Shown here: one piece after another, positions 37,101 through 48,158 of the stretch
Position numbering within the stretch: the first letter of the stretch is position 1
How the letters are laid out: each line of letters starts with the position of its first letter
Origin: Agroathelia rolfsii
Lineage: Eukaryota > Basidiomycota > Agaricomycetes > Amylocorticiales > Amylocorticiaceae
DNA length: 64,000 bases
Direction of reading: 5' to 3'
Assembly: GCA_018343915.1 (NCBI GenBank)
Contig: JABRWF010000002.1
Coordinates: forward strand, 3,038,001 to 3,102,000
Notes under the pieces: model-generated
Seen by the model: the letters and a program-made list of their open reading frames with translations, nothing else
What the model was told of the DNA's origin: nothing
Database searches by the model: none
Made by a program: the position numbers and the translations under genes

Positions 37101-39320
37101 CCGTTGCCTGATTATCATCCTCAGATGCTACTACAATGTCTTCTGTGGAGTGCGTAAACTGGTCTTAATAACAACTACATCCATGATCCTGACACTGTCT
37201 TTCCAGGTAAGGTAGAGCTAGTAAAAAGCATAATCATAAAACTCGCGCTGCTGGTGTGCACGTCTACGGAAGAGCAATCTCGAGATAGATTGGTTTGGAA
37301 ACCCTTGGAAATCTGGGATTATTTTGAAGATGACTCTGAATCGGTAAAACGTCAAAACAAAGTATGCAACTGAATTTCAAAGTGACTGTGTATTCGGCTT
37401 ATTCTTATTTCAATTTTTATCATCGAGATCGACCGTAAGAGGCAATATAGTGGCCTGTTCTCTACCAACGAAACGGACAACGAGTTCGTCGGAAACACAT
37501 GTTTTTTTGGGATTCTACTGATGTGATACGTCTCTAGGGAAGAAGAGAATGCCTTTTCTCGTTCCTCAGTCCTAAAGTTGATTGAAAAGTTGGAAGAGCA
37601 CCCACTTCCGCATTTGACACCCAACGAACACCAGCATCTATTGGTGCTTATTCAAGCTACCCTTGAGGCATGTTATCGCTCGGACAAACAAGATGAGTTA
37701 CTCATATCGTTCATGTTTAGATTGACGAACAACGCCGCGCTCTGGACAGCAATGGCCTCCGATATCTTATTTCCATGCGGTCATTCTATATATTGAACCA
37801 TCGTGTATCAAACCCTTCATCACCTTCCAGTCCTACTGGTCAAAATTCTGGAACTCAGCCACGCTTAACTGGAAGGAGGGAGCGCTTACGTTTTAGAGAT
37901 ATGATATGGGCATTCCATAGCGAAAGTCAAGAAATCCTCCTTGACGCATCCAGAGTTGCATGCGGCGGAAAGATGAGTTGGAACGACACCAGAGCCCTCG
38001 GCGTAGCACTATGGTTGAAATCAATTGACGCACTGGTAATATATCTCCCCAATCTCTGCTGCTAAACTGATGTTTATCTAATAGAAAGCACACATCGAGG
38101 CCGTTGCAAGAACCGAGTATACAACAGGCGATAATCGGGATCCAACAGCTTGTTCCTTATATTACTTCGCATTGGGCAAAGCAAAACTAGTGCATGGTCT
38201 CTGGAAGCAGGCTGCATGGCACAAAGAACAGACGGTCATGCTGAAGTTCCTTAACAACGATTTTAGAGAGGCGAGGTGGCGTACAGCAGCAAACAAGAAT
38301 GCATTTGCGTTACTGAGCAAGAGAAGATTCGGTGAGCCGAGATTACTGCCCTTTGCTTCAATACAATTTCTCATAGTAAGAGCTGTAGAGTATGCCGCTG
38401 CCTTTTTCCTCCTAGGTGGTAGCTTGAAAGATGCTGTGAATGTGTGCATCAAGCAATTGGGCGATTTTCAATTAGCCATCGCACTCGCTCGTATTGTAGA
38501 AGGCAGAAATGATGGTCCTATATTGCTAGACATATTGAATCATACTGTTGTCCCGATGGCGTTCCAGGAGAGTAACAGGTGGCTGGCCGGCTGGGCTTTT
38601 TGGATGCAAGGCCGGCGTGACCTAACGATTCGTGTACTTTTGGTAAGTTCCAATCGTTCTATCCTCGGAGAAGAAATGCTCACGTTAGCTTGATGCAAAG
38701 ACGCCGTTACAGGATATCGCCCAAGAATTAGATCCAGTGCCATCCAACATTAACCGAACGAGATACGATGATCCTAGCCTGGCATTATTGTTTGCACAGC
38801 TCAGATCAAAAACCCTACAAACGGCAAAGGGCACCAGCGAGATTCCTGGAAGACTGGAGTACAAGTTTGTGCTCCAAACAGCTCGCGTATTCACTCAAAT
38901 GGGTGTGTATCGCATGTCCTTGATTCCGAGAAACTTAAGATCATAACCTCGACAATAGGTTGTCATGTCCTCGCAGTCAGCCTACTGCGCTCTTGGTCAT
39001 TTGAAAGACCTAATACTGCTACTGGATGGACTTCTGCCATTGGGCCATATGAGAGGGATTCTCCTACAATAAGCAGACAGCATCTGCCTGCATTTCTGCA
39101 TACGCGTCATCGTTCGTCAATGGCAATTGACATGGACATTCCTTCAGAGCCACCAACACGCCGTCCTTCTCCGGAACCCGTATATCATGATGTGCAGCAC
39201 GATGTAGTCAAGGAGGAAGGGGACTTGCTTTCGCGCAAGGCCGGCTTGGGCAGTCTCTTGAAGTCGGCTAAACAGGACGTCAAGGTCCAGGAGTTTGACA
39301 TGAGCGCATTCGGCTTTTAG
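34127..39320 (+). CDS. RAV1: RAVE complex subunit Rav1 (DmX/rabconnectin-like), V-ATPase assembly regulator
   Basis: Long many-exon gene. The N-terminus MLHLQKAYTGEP begins a WD-type propeller region: ETLIIYSSAQSIIILDA, IAAWTLSENRKNEWRIHSSL in parts, NILRLYSTTSGRKTQEIRHP, and DDLLLYTMTADSTLRVFSPV. The middle contains LNDLDWTSTPD and the Rav1p C-terminal domain: RYLISMRSFYILN, SRVACGGKMSWNDTRALGVA, ACSLYYFALGKAKLVHGLWK, FLNNDFREARWRTAANKNAF, FFLLGGSLKDAVNVC. Rav1 works with Skp1 and Rav2 to reassemble V1 with Vo of the vacuolar proton pump. Three introns begin with GC (34408, 34740, 37668), and each restores family-typical sequence. The gene ends at FDMSAFGF, 113 bp from the convergent GDI gene. 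Confidence 0.9.
34408..34461 (+). other. GC-AG intron in RAV1
   Basis: Joins SVDSGMKL to IVAALNHKIAAW at a codon boundary. 54 nt, GCATGT...TTACAG. The GT two bases further shifts the frame. Confidence 0.82.
34740..34796 (+). other. GC-AG intron in RAV1 with consensus GCAAGT donor
   Basis: Exon ends W-T-S plus TT, next exon begins with T, giving WTSF-IPSPVLSRFSPSLMYI. The 57-nt intron starts GCAAGT, the best GC donor, and ends CTACAG. The alternative GT donor at CAA|GTCTAC cannot reach the conserved FSPSLMYI frame. Confidence 0.83.
37668..37720 (+). other. GC-AG intron in RAV1
   Basis: Joins LIQATLE to IDEQRRALDSNGLRYL at a codon boundary. 53 nt, GCATGT...GTTTAG. The nearby GT leads to an immediate stop. 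Confidence 0.83.
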
Positions 39321-39433
39321 GATTATGAATTTGTTTTCATCATGACAGCAACGTTGACTAGTAGATAATACATGAAATGATTTCCAGATGAAATGATAAA
39401 CGTCAAGCAGAAGTAATAGTTCGATCTATTTGA

Positions 39434-41105
39434 TCAATGCTCTGCATCTGTCTGCTCCCTCTTCTTGAGGACGAGGTCCTGGCCGATGATACGCTTCCAA
39501 ACATCTTTCACATCCTCGACAACAGTCTCGAAGTGAGAAGTAGCGTCGTAGGAGCGAGTGATAAAGATGTTATCCGCTTGGCCGGATGAGACAGGCGCGT
39601 AAAGAGGAGTAACAGAGACGAACCTGTGAAGTGCCATTAGAAGAATAAAAGGAAGAGCTCAATCAAGCACGACTTACTTCTCATAGATGGGGCCAAGAAG
39701 CTGAAGGCCAGGAGCAATTTCCTCCTCGGGATTACCCGTCTCTACGATCGTGCTCACGATAGCGACATAGACATCCTTGGCACATACATTGTGGGTCGAC
39801 GATACCATTGCAATGTAGATATCTAGTTGAAAGTATCACTCAGCAAAAATCAAAGACCAAAAGGCTATCACTGACCATTGCGCCTGTTGACTTGGTTCTG
39901 TGGAATAATGATTTGCACGCTATCGCTGTCATCGGTACCGGGAATGGGGTGCTTAAGAATGCAAATCGCCCGAACAACCTTGCCTTCTTCAACGACCCTG
40001 ACCTTGCCATCTTGAGACTCCTTGCCGGCACCGAAGTAGCTCGGATCACCAATGACCTGCTTGGCCTTGACAGTTTCGCCACCACTTGTTACACCGATGA
40101 ACTTGCCATCTGAGTCGGTAACAATCTGATCAATCTGCTTATCCAACATATAGGTACCACCATAGATAGCACTGAGGCGGGCGAAAGATTGCGGCAGTTC
40201 CCCAAGACCGTAGAGAGGGTAAATATAGGGCGATTTGCCGTAACGTGCCATGGAAGAAGTATAGAGCACGATGCGGTCGTATGTAGGACGAGCCGGCTTG
40301 GTAATGTAGCTAATATCGCTGAGTACATCTCCTTGGTATGAATTTCTGAGATACGTACTCATCAGTCAAATACAAGGCCATAGCGTGTCCGATGAAGTCC
40401 TGAGTTCCAGGTTCTAAGCCGAACTTCTCGTAGACGGTCTTCATACTGTCCCTATCAAGGTTGATACCTGAAGTCATTGCAATATCATTAGTAGATAATC
40501 GACAAGATCTCCAAAAAAAAATACATGCCCTGATGAGTGCTGGGGTCATCGTTCTTCCAGTTTTGCAAGAACTCAAAGAATTTCTTAGCACGCCTCTTCT
40601 CGAATAGACCCATCAGCGGCGACTTGACGGCTTCCAGCTCGGTGCTGGGAACCTTCGAGATCTTGCCATCTCGATAGACAAAGCTGCCGGATATCTGCTT
40701 GAATTCGAGATAGCGTGTGACGTCCGTGTGAACCAGGATCTTAGTGAGCTCTCCAGACGCGATGATGAACTTTGGCACGAGATCCACGGCGTAGTCCCTA
40801 TCACGGCCCAATTCCTGAGGAGGCGTCTGGTCTGGCTTGTACTTGCGCCAGAGCTGTAGAAGAGATGATTAGAATAATACAACTGATTCCTAATAAGAAA
40901 CATGCCTGGGTCAAGTTCAAGCTGGCACTGTCTCCACCGTAGTAGTCATTACGGTCCATGTGAAGGACCTTCTTGCCCTCAACGGACAAGAGACCTGAGA
41001 GAATACACTCGGTCAAGCCCGTACCGAGCACGATAACCTGGATAGGATGTAAGTAAAGCGATGAAGGCAGAAAAAAGGCTTATGCACGTCATATTCTTCA
41101 TCCAT
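39434..41105 (-). CDS. GDI1: Rab GDP-dissociation inhibitor
   Basis: Extracts GDP-bound Rab GTPases from membranes and returns them to donor compartments. First exon MDEEYD, then [18 protein letters not shown] (the family's sequence-conserved region 1 with GTGLTE), [103 protein letters not shown] in parts, and the C-terminal [10 protein letters not shown]. All conserved regions are present and complete. The stop is at 39434. One intron (40528-40468) has a GC donor. The gene converges on RAV1. Confidence 0.96.
40468..40528 (-). other. GC-AG intron in Rab GDI
   Basis: Exon ends DDPSTHQ plus G; the next begins GT ATC AAC (G-I-N-L-D-R-D). 61 nt, GCATGT...CTTCAG. The same GCATGT donor is found twice in RAV1. 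Confidence 0.83.
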
Positions 41106-41474
41106 GTTATATCAATAATTCGTGAGGTCGTGAGTTGTCGGTGGTGGTGGATTGGAGGCAAGAGGGGTAGGGTAGCAATGCAGGTCGACGCGAGCCTGGG
41201 TGAGTAACGACAATCGTAATCGATATGCACGTGCTTCAAACGCGGCCCTCAAGCCTCAAGCTGCTTCAAGAATCATATTACTATTTCATCTATCTGGATT
41301 ATTATTCAAAGAAAAAAATATATGAAAATGATGCGCAAGAAGGTAGAAACGAAAAGATATGCTATGCTATACAATGAAAGTGGCACAACAGTCAACGACA
41401 AAAAAACTTGAAGATGAAACTAGAAAATCAATATATCGTCCCCACATTTGGAAATTATTTCAAGCCATCTTAGA
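41106..41474. promoter_or_regulatory. Promoter region of GDI and 3' flank of the Myb-like gene
   Basis: No gene. AT-rich on the right, with GGTGG repeats near 41140. No defined element. Confidence 0.45.
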
Positions 41475-43717
41475 TTACTCTTCCTCATAGTCTGCATCTA
41501 TTTCTGAGTCTGTGGCACTAGATACTTCATCTTCACCTGCGTTCGCTGTTTTTGCTTGCTTCAGGGTACGTCGCTTAAAATCCTGATTCGAGATTGACGC
41601 CTTGCGCTTTGAAAGGCGTGGGGGCATTGAATGCTGGTCCATTTGGGGCGTTTCCTTCTCTTGTTTGCGCAATTGCCGCTTGTATTTACTGATCATATCA
41701 TCAACCTCTGCGAGACAGTATCAGTACCTGAAAGCAGGATCGACCAGAATTTGGCTGACCATTTTCATGACGGCGGTAGTATTCTCTCCAAGAGCTGATA
41801 GAGCGTTGAGGATACTAGACAAACCCAGATTAACTATACGTATTTGGAACTTTGTCTGCGCTTACCTTGTCCAAGAAGTTGCTCCAAAAAGTAGTCCGGT
41901 CATTATTCCAATCTCGACTGCGTGCGATTTCAAAGGCAAAGATACGAAGTTCTGCAGCTGTATAAGGATCACCTTTTCCGCCGAGTGACTTCTTATCTTT
42001 CTCATTGGGAAAGCGAACTTCTTCTTGTTTGGACTCGTCTGAACTGGAGTTAGGGTCGGATAATTCCTCCGGGTCTGGGCTTCCTTGTGCATTTGATGCG
42101 GATTCTAAAGCCTTTTGGTTGTATGCGAAAAGTATCTTGTCGGCGAGATCATGCCGCGAATGCCAGTGGGCTCCCCAGCTTGAAGCCGAGTGATGAGGCG
42201 CCTAAAGTGTGTAATTTTAGTGGAAGAAATAAAATAAAAATTATAAAGATAAACCTTTTGTGTTAACGCAGTACAGAGCTCTTGTTTGGTTAGTGAAGGG
42301 TCATTTTCGAGGCGCCAAGTAATAAATTTAATGAAATACTCCTGCAAAGCATTTGGTATGAATATTCAAATAGATACTGGCAAATTCGTACCTTATCCTG
42401 TACAGTATACTTATTCCCTTTACCCGATGGAAGTGGTTCTACGTCATCTGGTGGTGTCGGAGAGCGTGAAGGCGGCTCAGGCACCTGAATATCTGCATGG
42501 GGTAGTTGTAGGCCAGGCGGGAGGGTCCCTGGCATTGTAGAGACTAAAATGCTATTTATGGTCTGCCTTCTACGAGGCTCATTCTTGGGTGTAGTGTCTG
42601 CCTTGGTGGATTTCGGCGCAGAAGAGCTGCGCGCACTTGGAATTGTATTAAGTGGCGTAGATGAGTGACTTCGAGGCTCTTGCCGTTTTTTGGGTGGTTT
42701 AGGCGAATCAGCCGACGGCCTTTTGAACGAGCTTTCAGCGAAAGATTCAACCATGGGTGATTCCGTATTTCTCTCAACTGTAGGATCCTCTTGCTTTACA
42801 AAAAGTTTGTCGAATCGCTCTTTATTGTCAAGATAATAATCCTTCCACTGCAATGACGAATAGCCGTTAATCTGTTTGACTAATGTAAGTTTGCTTATAT
42901 ATCTTACAAAAGGATTTGACTATCACCCCATCAAGCGACTCCAATGTCTGGCGCAGTGTTTTACCTGCTGGGAGGTTTTTTAGAAGGGCTTTCTGTACAA
43001 CGTTATCATCGCCAGCCCGGCTCCCTACTGGAGGCGATGGTTTAGTTGGAGTATGCGGTAGGAATTGAGGTGGCTGGAACATTTGAGGTGTCGAAGACAT
43101 ATTGTTTGCGGCTTGGGAGTTGAATTGAAGCATAGGTTGGATAGGGGTTGCCGCTTGGGTGTTGTTTGAGGGAACATGTGTGGGCAAAAAGGAAGACGGG
43201 AGCCTCTGCATTGACGGGTATTGGATATTTTGCTGCGGAAACTGTGGCATGAAAGAAGAGCCCATGTTCTGCAGTTGATTTTGGTTCAATTGCGGATGCT
43301 CGTAGGGGCGCATGGGCTGCGATAGTTGCATATTCGACATCTAGGAACATGTCAAACCATCTTACAACTTCAAAGTCCATGCTATGAGCTCACTTGCTGC
43401 TGCTGCATATTATGAGGGGGATTCGGGGGGATAGATGAAGGACGGGTCAATTGCATAGGTATCGCTTGAACCGCGTTCATGTTCCAAGGATCTTGGCTTA
43501 GGTTTGGTGCAAGTATAGCATTCTGGTTGAACATCATCATGGCCTGAGGGATCCATTGCTGATTTTGCGCTGCACTAGCAATATTTGGCATGTTATTAGT
43601 CCCAACACCAGAGGGAGTCGATAAAAAGGATTCATGAAGACGATTGTTGTTATTCGAGTTCATGAGTGAGTTGTCTCCAAACGGAGTTCTGCTTGGATCA
43701 AAAGAGTAATCATCCAT
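41475..43717 (-). CDS. Myb/Rap1-like DNA-binding domain protein, Gln-rich N-terminus
   Basis: The N-terminal third is rich in Gln, Asn, Pro and Met with no fold visible. Three similar helical modules follow, each ending in a Trp-containing motif: QWKDYYLDNKERFDKL; SASSWGAHWHSRHDLADKIL after YFIKFITWRLENDPSLTKQELC; and SISSWREYYRRHEN after YTAAELRIFAFEI. The last two resemble Rap1/Myb domains (helix, xxSWxxxYxxH). A basic C-terminal part (KYKRQLRKQEK, PPRLSKRKA) and an acidic tail follow. A chromatin or telomere role like Rap1 is suggested only by these motifs. The start at MDDYSFDPSRTPF is the most likely, but an extra upstream exon cannot be excluded. Confidence 0.6.
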
Positions 43718-44531
43718 CGGGACACGCGGTTCAGATGAAGCTAGTAACCCGAATAGTAAATGCGTCTGATAATGAGTTGGACATCCGTCTGGGGTAAGTC
43801 CAACTTGAAGCAGGTAGCTCAGGCTGCCCTTGGGCCATCGCATATATTACGTAAGTACAACATTTCCGAATATTCTTCACAGCTTCACAGCTCTGAGCCA
43901 GTCCCTGCCTCGCGTCAACGCGCATGTGTTCATGGCATGGCTGATGCATCAACGTGAGGCCCGGCCACCCGTATACTATCTCTGTTCGGAATTTGTCCAG
44001 TCCCCATCTAACAGTAAATACCTCATTCACCTACTAGTAATACTCCAAAAAGAATATATATTTAACGGGTCATTCGACATCAACGCCGCCATGTTGGAGA
44101 TATTGTACGCTAATTAACAACAGCCAGCGGCTGGTGTACAGTTTATTATTGACTTGAAGCTTCGCATTTGCCTTTGACTCTCTAATTTCAGTAGATGTAG
44201 AATAGTGTTGGTTTCTTCTCTTGTGGACTTGGGATCAGCATTCCTGACGTTCCAATTCCCTTCGTTAAATGGCTAAACCATGCATATCTTGTCTGCCTAC
44301 CAGTGTGAGAAATAGCAACTCCTTCAAGCTAGAGCGTTTTTTTTATTGAAGCCATCCATCACCTTTAAATCATCTGAGCATTTGAACATTTCTACCGGGG
44401 TCAGGGGCTATTTATTACCCGTTTTGAATCCACAACTCTTCCAGTGACTTCATCCACCAGGTAGCGGTCCTTAACATCTACCCCAGTATCAACAGCACTA
44501 TTCAAAGGCTACCCATCAACACAAATCTAAT
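43718..44531. promoter_or_regulatory. Divergent intergenic region between the Myb-like and MMSDH genes
   Basis: No supported gene. It may contain a 5' exon of the Myb-like gene. No repeats seen. Confidence 0.45.
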
Positions 44532-47037
44532 ATGCTATCTCCTGGTGTGCGCTTACTTGGACGAACCTCCGCACGGTATTTCTCCTCTTCGCATACCAGC
44601 CGTGCTCTTTCGCCTTTCGCGCTTTCCAAAGCGGAAGAGATCTCTTCCAATTGGAAGGGCACAAGTGCTACTGGCGGGAGAACGAAAAACTTTATAGGCG
44701 GCGAATTCATTGAGAGCAAGACTCAGGAATGGCATGATGTTCATGATCCAGTATGTGCAGTTGTTCTACAGCACTCAAAAGCGGGACTTACGCTTATGTA
44801 AAATAAAACATAGTCTACACAAACATTGCTCACGCAAGTACCACAAACCACAAGCGAAGAATTTGAGCAAGCAGTGGATGCGGCATCACAGGCATACAAA
44901 TCATGGAGTCGTACAAGTGTCTTGACGAGGCAGCGTTTCGCTATTGAGTAAGTTCCGGCCGGATCCTTTTGTACAAGACTAATGCCCATGGTTTAAGACT
45001 ACAACATCAGATTCGACAAAATGCTGATGCCCTCGCTGCCAGCATTGTATTGGAGCAAGGCAAAACTCTCGGTGGTACGTACATGGGCCAGTATTATACA
45101 TACCGCATGTTCACTTTCTCGGCCGGACCTGTAGATGCACATGGCGACATCCTTCGTGGTTTGCAAGTAGTGGAGACAGCTATCGGCGTTACAACGATGC
45201 TTCTTGGGGAAAAGATTGAAGGTAAGTCACGAATCGCACTGGAAACATTCCGTATCTTATGTTATCCAAGTTAGCAAGGACATGGACACCGAGGTCCGCA
45301 AGGTACCACTTGGGGTTTGTGCCAGGTCAGTTTTTGTCTCTTGTATGATATTATAACATGTACGAACTGACTGGTTTGGTCACATTTTAGCATTGCCCCG
45401 TTTAATTTCCCTGCGTGAGTCCATGATCGCCAAATTCATTACCACCATAAGCTAACAAGGATGCACACTGGGATAGCATGATCCCGCTGTGGACGATCCC
45501 CATGGCGGCCGTAACTGGGAACACGCTCATTCTTAAACCAAGCGAGCGTGACCCAGGAGCAGCTATGATGATTGCCGAACTTTGCAGCCGTGCTGGCCTT
45601 CCACCTGGTGTCGTAAACATTGTCCACGGAGCTGTGCCAACAGTAAATGCGATCTGCGATCATCCGGCAATTCGTGCCATCAGCTTTGTTGGAGGCGATA
45701 AAGCTGGAAAGCACATCTATGACAGGCACGTTACTATTTCATATTTGAGTTTTGTAGTAGCTGTACAGCAATATTTATGTTAATCTACCCTCAGAGGTAC
45801 CGGCAATGGCAAGCGCGTGCAAGCCAATCTTGGCGCCAAAAACCACGCAATTGTTATGCCCGATGGTATTTCCATTTCCTTTGTCTATCTTCTGCTCCAC
45901 CTGGTCTTACTTGATGTCCAACAGCTAACAAGAATTTGACGCTAAATTCCTTGGTTGGGGCTGCGTTTGGTGGTACGTTTTTCATGCTATTGGATGTTTG
46001 GTGATCTGATTAATTGCTATCATAATGTAGCTGCTGGACAGAGATGCATGGCTATATCAGTCGGTATGTCCTATGCTATCGTATCATATACATTCGGGGG
46101 CCTTACACTTGTATTTCATAGCTGTCCTTGTTGGTCCTACTCGTGCCTGGCTCCCGGAACTTATTGAACGGGCAAAGCAGCTCAACGTCAACGGCGGTTT
46201 TGAAAAGGGGGCCGACCTGTGCGTGTATGTTCAATTCAATTTCCCTAATACTGACACGTTTGTAGTGGTCCCGTGATCTCCCCTGCTGCGAAGAAACGTA
46301 TAACCAGTTTGATCGCTTCTGTTGATGAAGAAGGCGGAAAGATTCATCTCGACGGCCGTAACATTCATGTTTCTGAATACCCTGATGGCAACTTCGTGGG
46401 TCCAACGATTGTTGAGACTTTAGTTAACATGAAAGCATATCAGTAAGTTCCATCTTTCACTTCTACTGACTTTTTGAAATAAACTTGTTCTTTGCTCGAT
46501 AGAGAAGAGATCTTTGGTCCCGTCCTTTGTGTAGTCACGGCAGAGACTTTAGACGAAGCCATTGAAATTATTAATAAGAACCGATATGGCAATGGTGCCG
46601 CCATTTTCACGCAGGTAAGAGCTCTCCTTTTCCATTTTGTTAGCACACACTTGCTTGACCATGCTGCTAGTCTGGGGCCACCGCGCGCAAGTTCGAGCAA
46701 GAGGTGAACGCCGGTCAGTTGGGCATTAATGTACCCATTCCTGTGCCTTTGCCGAACTTCTCCTGGAGCGGGAACAAGGTATGTTTTCGCTGAGAAACCA
46801 GATGAAAAACTAGTTCGACTAATACTATATTTTCTTAGGGCTCTGTGCTTGGTGATATTGGCTTCTATGGTAAGAGCGGTATCAATTTCTACACCCAAAA
46901 TAAGGTTAGTCGGATGTCTGTTGCTGAACATGAGCCTATTGATATTAATGTCTGTCATGCAGACCACGACTTCCTTATGGCGGGCAGAAGATGCGATTGG
47001 AAATAAGGCATCAGTGGATATGCCCACACACCGGTAA
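44532..47037 (+). CDS. Methylmalonate-semialdehyde dehydrogenase (CoA-acylating), mitochondrial
   Basis: Oxidises methylmalonate and malonate semialdehydes to propionyl- and acetyl-CoA in valine and pyrimidine breakdown. Begins with an Arg/Ser-rich leader ([20 protein letters not shown]) typical of mitochondrial import. ALDH motifs in order: [76 protein letters not shown], the catalytic Cys in [18 protein letters not shown] and [15 protein letters not shown], the last characteristic of this subfamily. Many introns of about 50-70 nt. All motifs are intact. Confidence 0.94.
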
Positions 47038-47177
47038 AGGGCAGGATGTCAAATGGACCCCAAGTATCTAGGTTAACAGATAAAATAAGATTTATTATAC
47101 ATATATCTCAACCTTCCTATGCTCTATTTGACATTAGGAGCTACATAAACGCAATAGGTTAGACGCCCACTTCCGGT

Positions 47178-47842
47178 TTAAAGGTTTGATGCAGGTTGTG
47201 ATTTGTTGCCTAAGCTGTCCAAAAATGCATTTGATAAATTCACACATTGTTTATACACATCCTCAAACCCTTTCTGAATATAATTCATGAGCATCGAGTC
47301 AGACATATGAAAACTTTGAATTACCATGCTGCCATAGTAAGGGTCTGGTATAGGCTTGTTATCCAGATAAGATCCCCAAAGCTTGACTTGAGCCGTGGCG
47401 TCTTTAGGCTTGATCCGTTCCAGTTCACGTAGGTTTTGATTGTCCGAGGCTAAGATATGTGTGAAGCGAGTGAAATCTGTTATCTTCACCTGCTGCGCTT
47501 CATGTGAAATCGGAACGTTGTGCTTTATAAGATAGACATTCGCATAAGCTGGATTGCGAGCTCATGAGCGAATATGCATAATATGTTACCTTTTGGCATG
47601 TCTCTACAGTCCTGTGCACAATCCCGAGGATATTAGAAAGTCAGAAGGAGATGTCAAGTACAAATACTATGCACTGACCTTTCGTCAGGCCATTCGCTGA
47701 TATGATACCCTGCGGTTCCTGCACTTTCGACGTAGATGTCTATATTACGTTCAGCTGCAATATGCCTAAGGACTGCTTCTCCCATAGGACTTCGACAGAT
47801 GTTTCCCAAGCAGACAACGAGGACGGTGGCAACCGGCGCCAT
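47178..47842 (-). CDS. Low-molecular-weight protein tyrosine phosphatase
   Basis: Four exons (47842-47679, 47611-47590, 47522-47325, 47273-47178) join to 159 residues, the family's normal size. The active-site loop CLGNICRSPMGEAV (Cys-x5-Arg-Ser) lies near the N-terminus, and the catalytic Asp is in PIPDPYYGSMKGFEDVY. Dephosphorylates phosphotyrosine on proteins and small phosphate esters. One exon is 22 nt. The last intron (47324-47274, 51 nt) is a multiple of three and contains no stop, so its retention would insert 17 residues right after the DPYYGSM loop. Confidence 0.94.
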
Positions 47843-48158
47843 GTTTGTGTAAGATCGAGTCGAGGTTTAGAGGTACAGAATTTCTTCGGGGGTTCGGGGT
47901 TAGGGACCACAGTCTAGGTGAATGTAATCCGATGTGAATGTAATCCGACGAGGTTGTAAATGATAAATTCGATCAAGGCCTTGGCGATCCAAGTTTAGCA
48001 GGTAAGCTATACGGGGGATTCTGCCACATTGCCTGTGGCCACTGTGGCAACAGATTCAGTGGCACGCGATGGCGGTGTGGTCAGCTTCACCACCATAACT
48101 ACCACAGTCCATTAAAACGTGTTACGAGCAATCCGAGCTATCTATCCCTTTTGATAGC
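47843..48158. promoter_or_regulatory. Divergent promoter with a 16-bp tandem repeat
   Basis: No gene. Contains two adjacent copies of a 16-bp unit at 47918-47949 and several GTGGC/GCCAC motifs around 48025-48065, some inverted. Confidence 0.5.
47918..47949. repeat. Tandem duplicate of a 16-bp unit
   Basis: GTGAATGTAATCCGAT followed directly by GTGAATGTAATCCGAC; only the last base differs. Confidence 0.93.
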
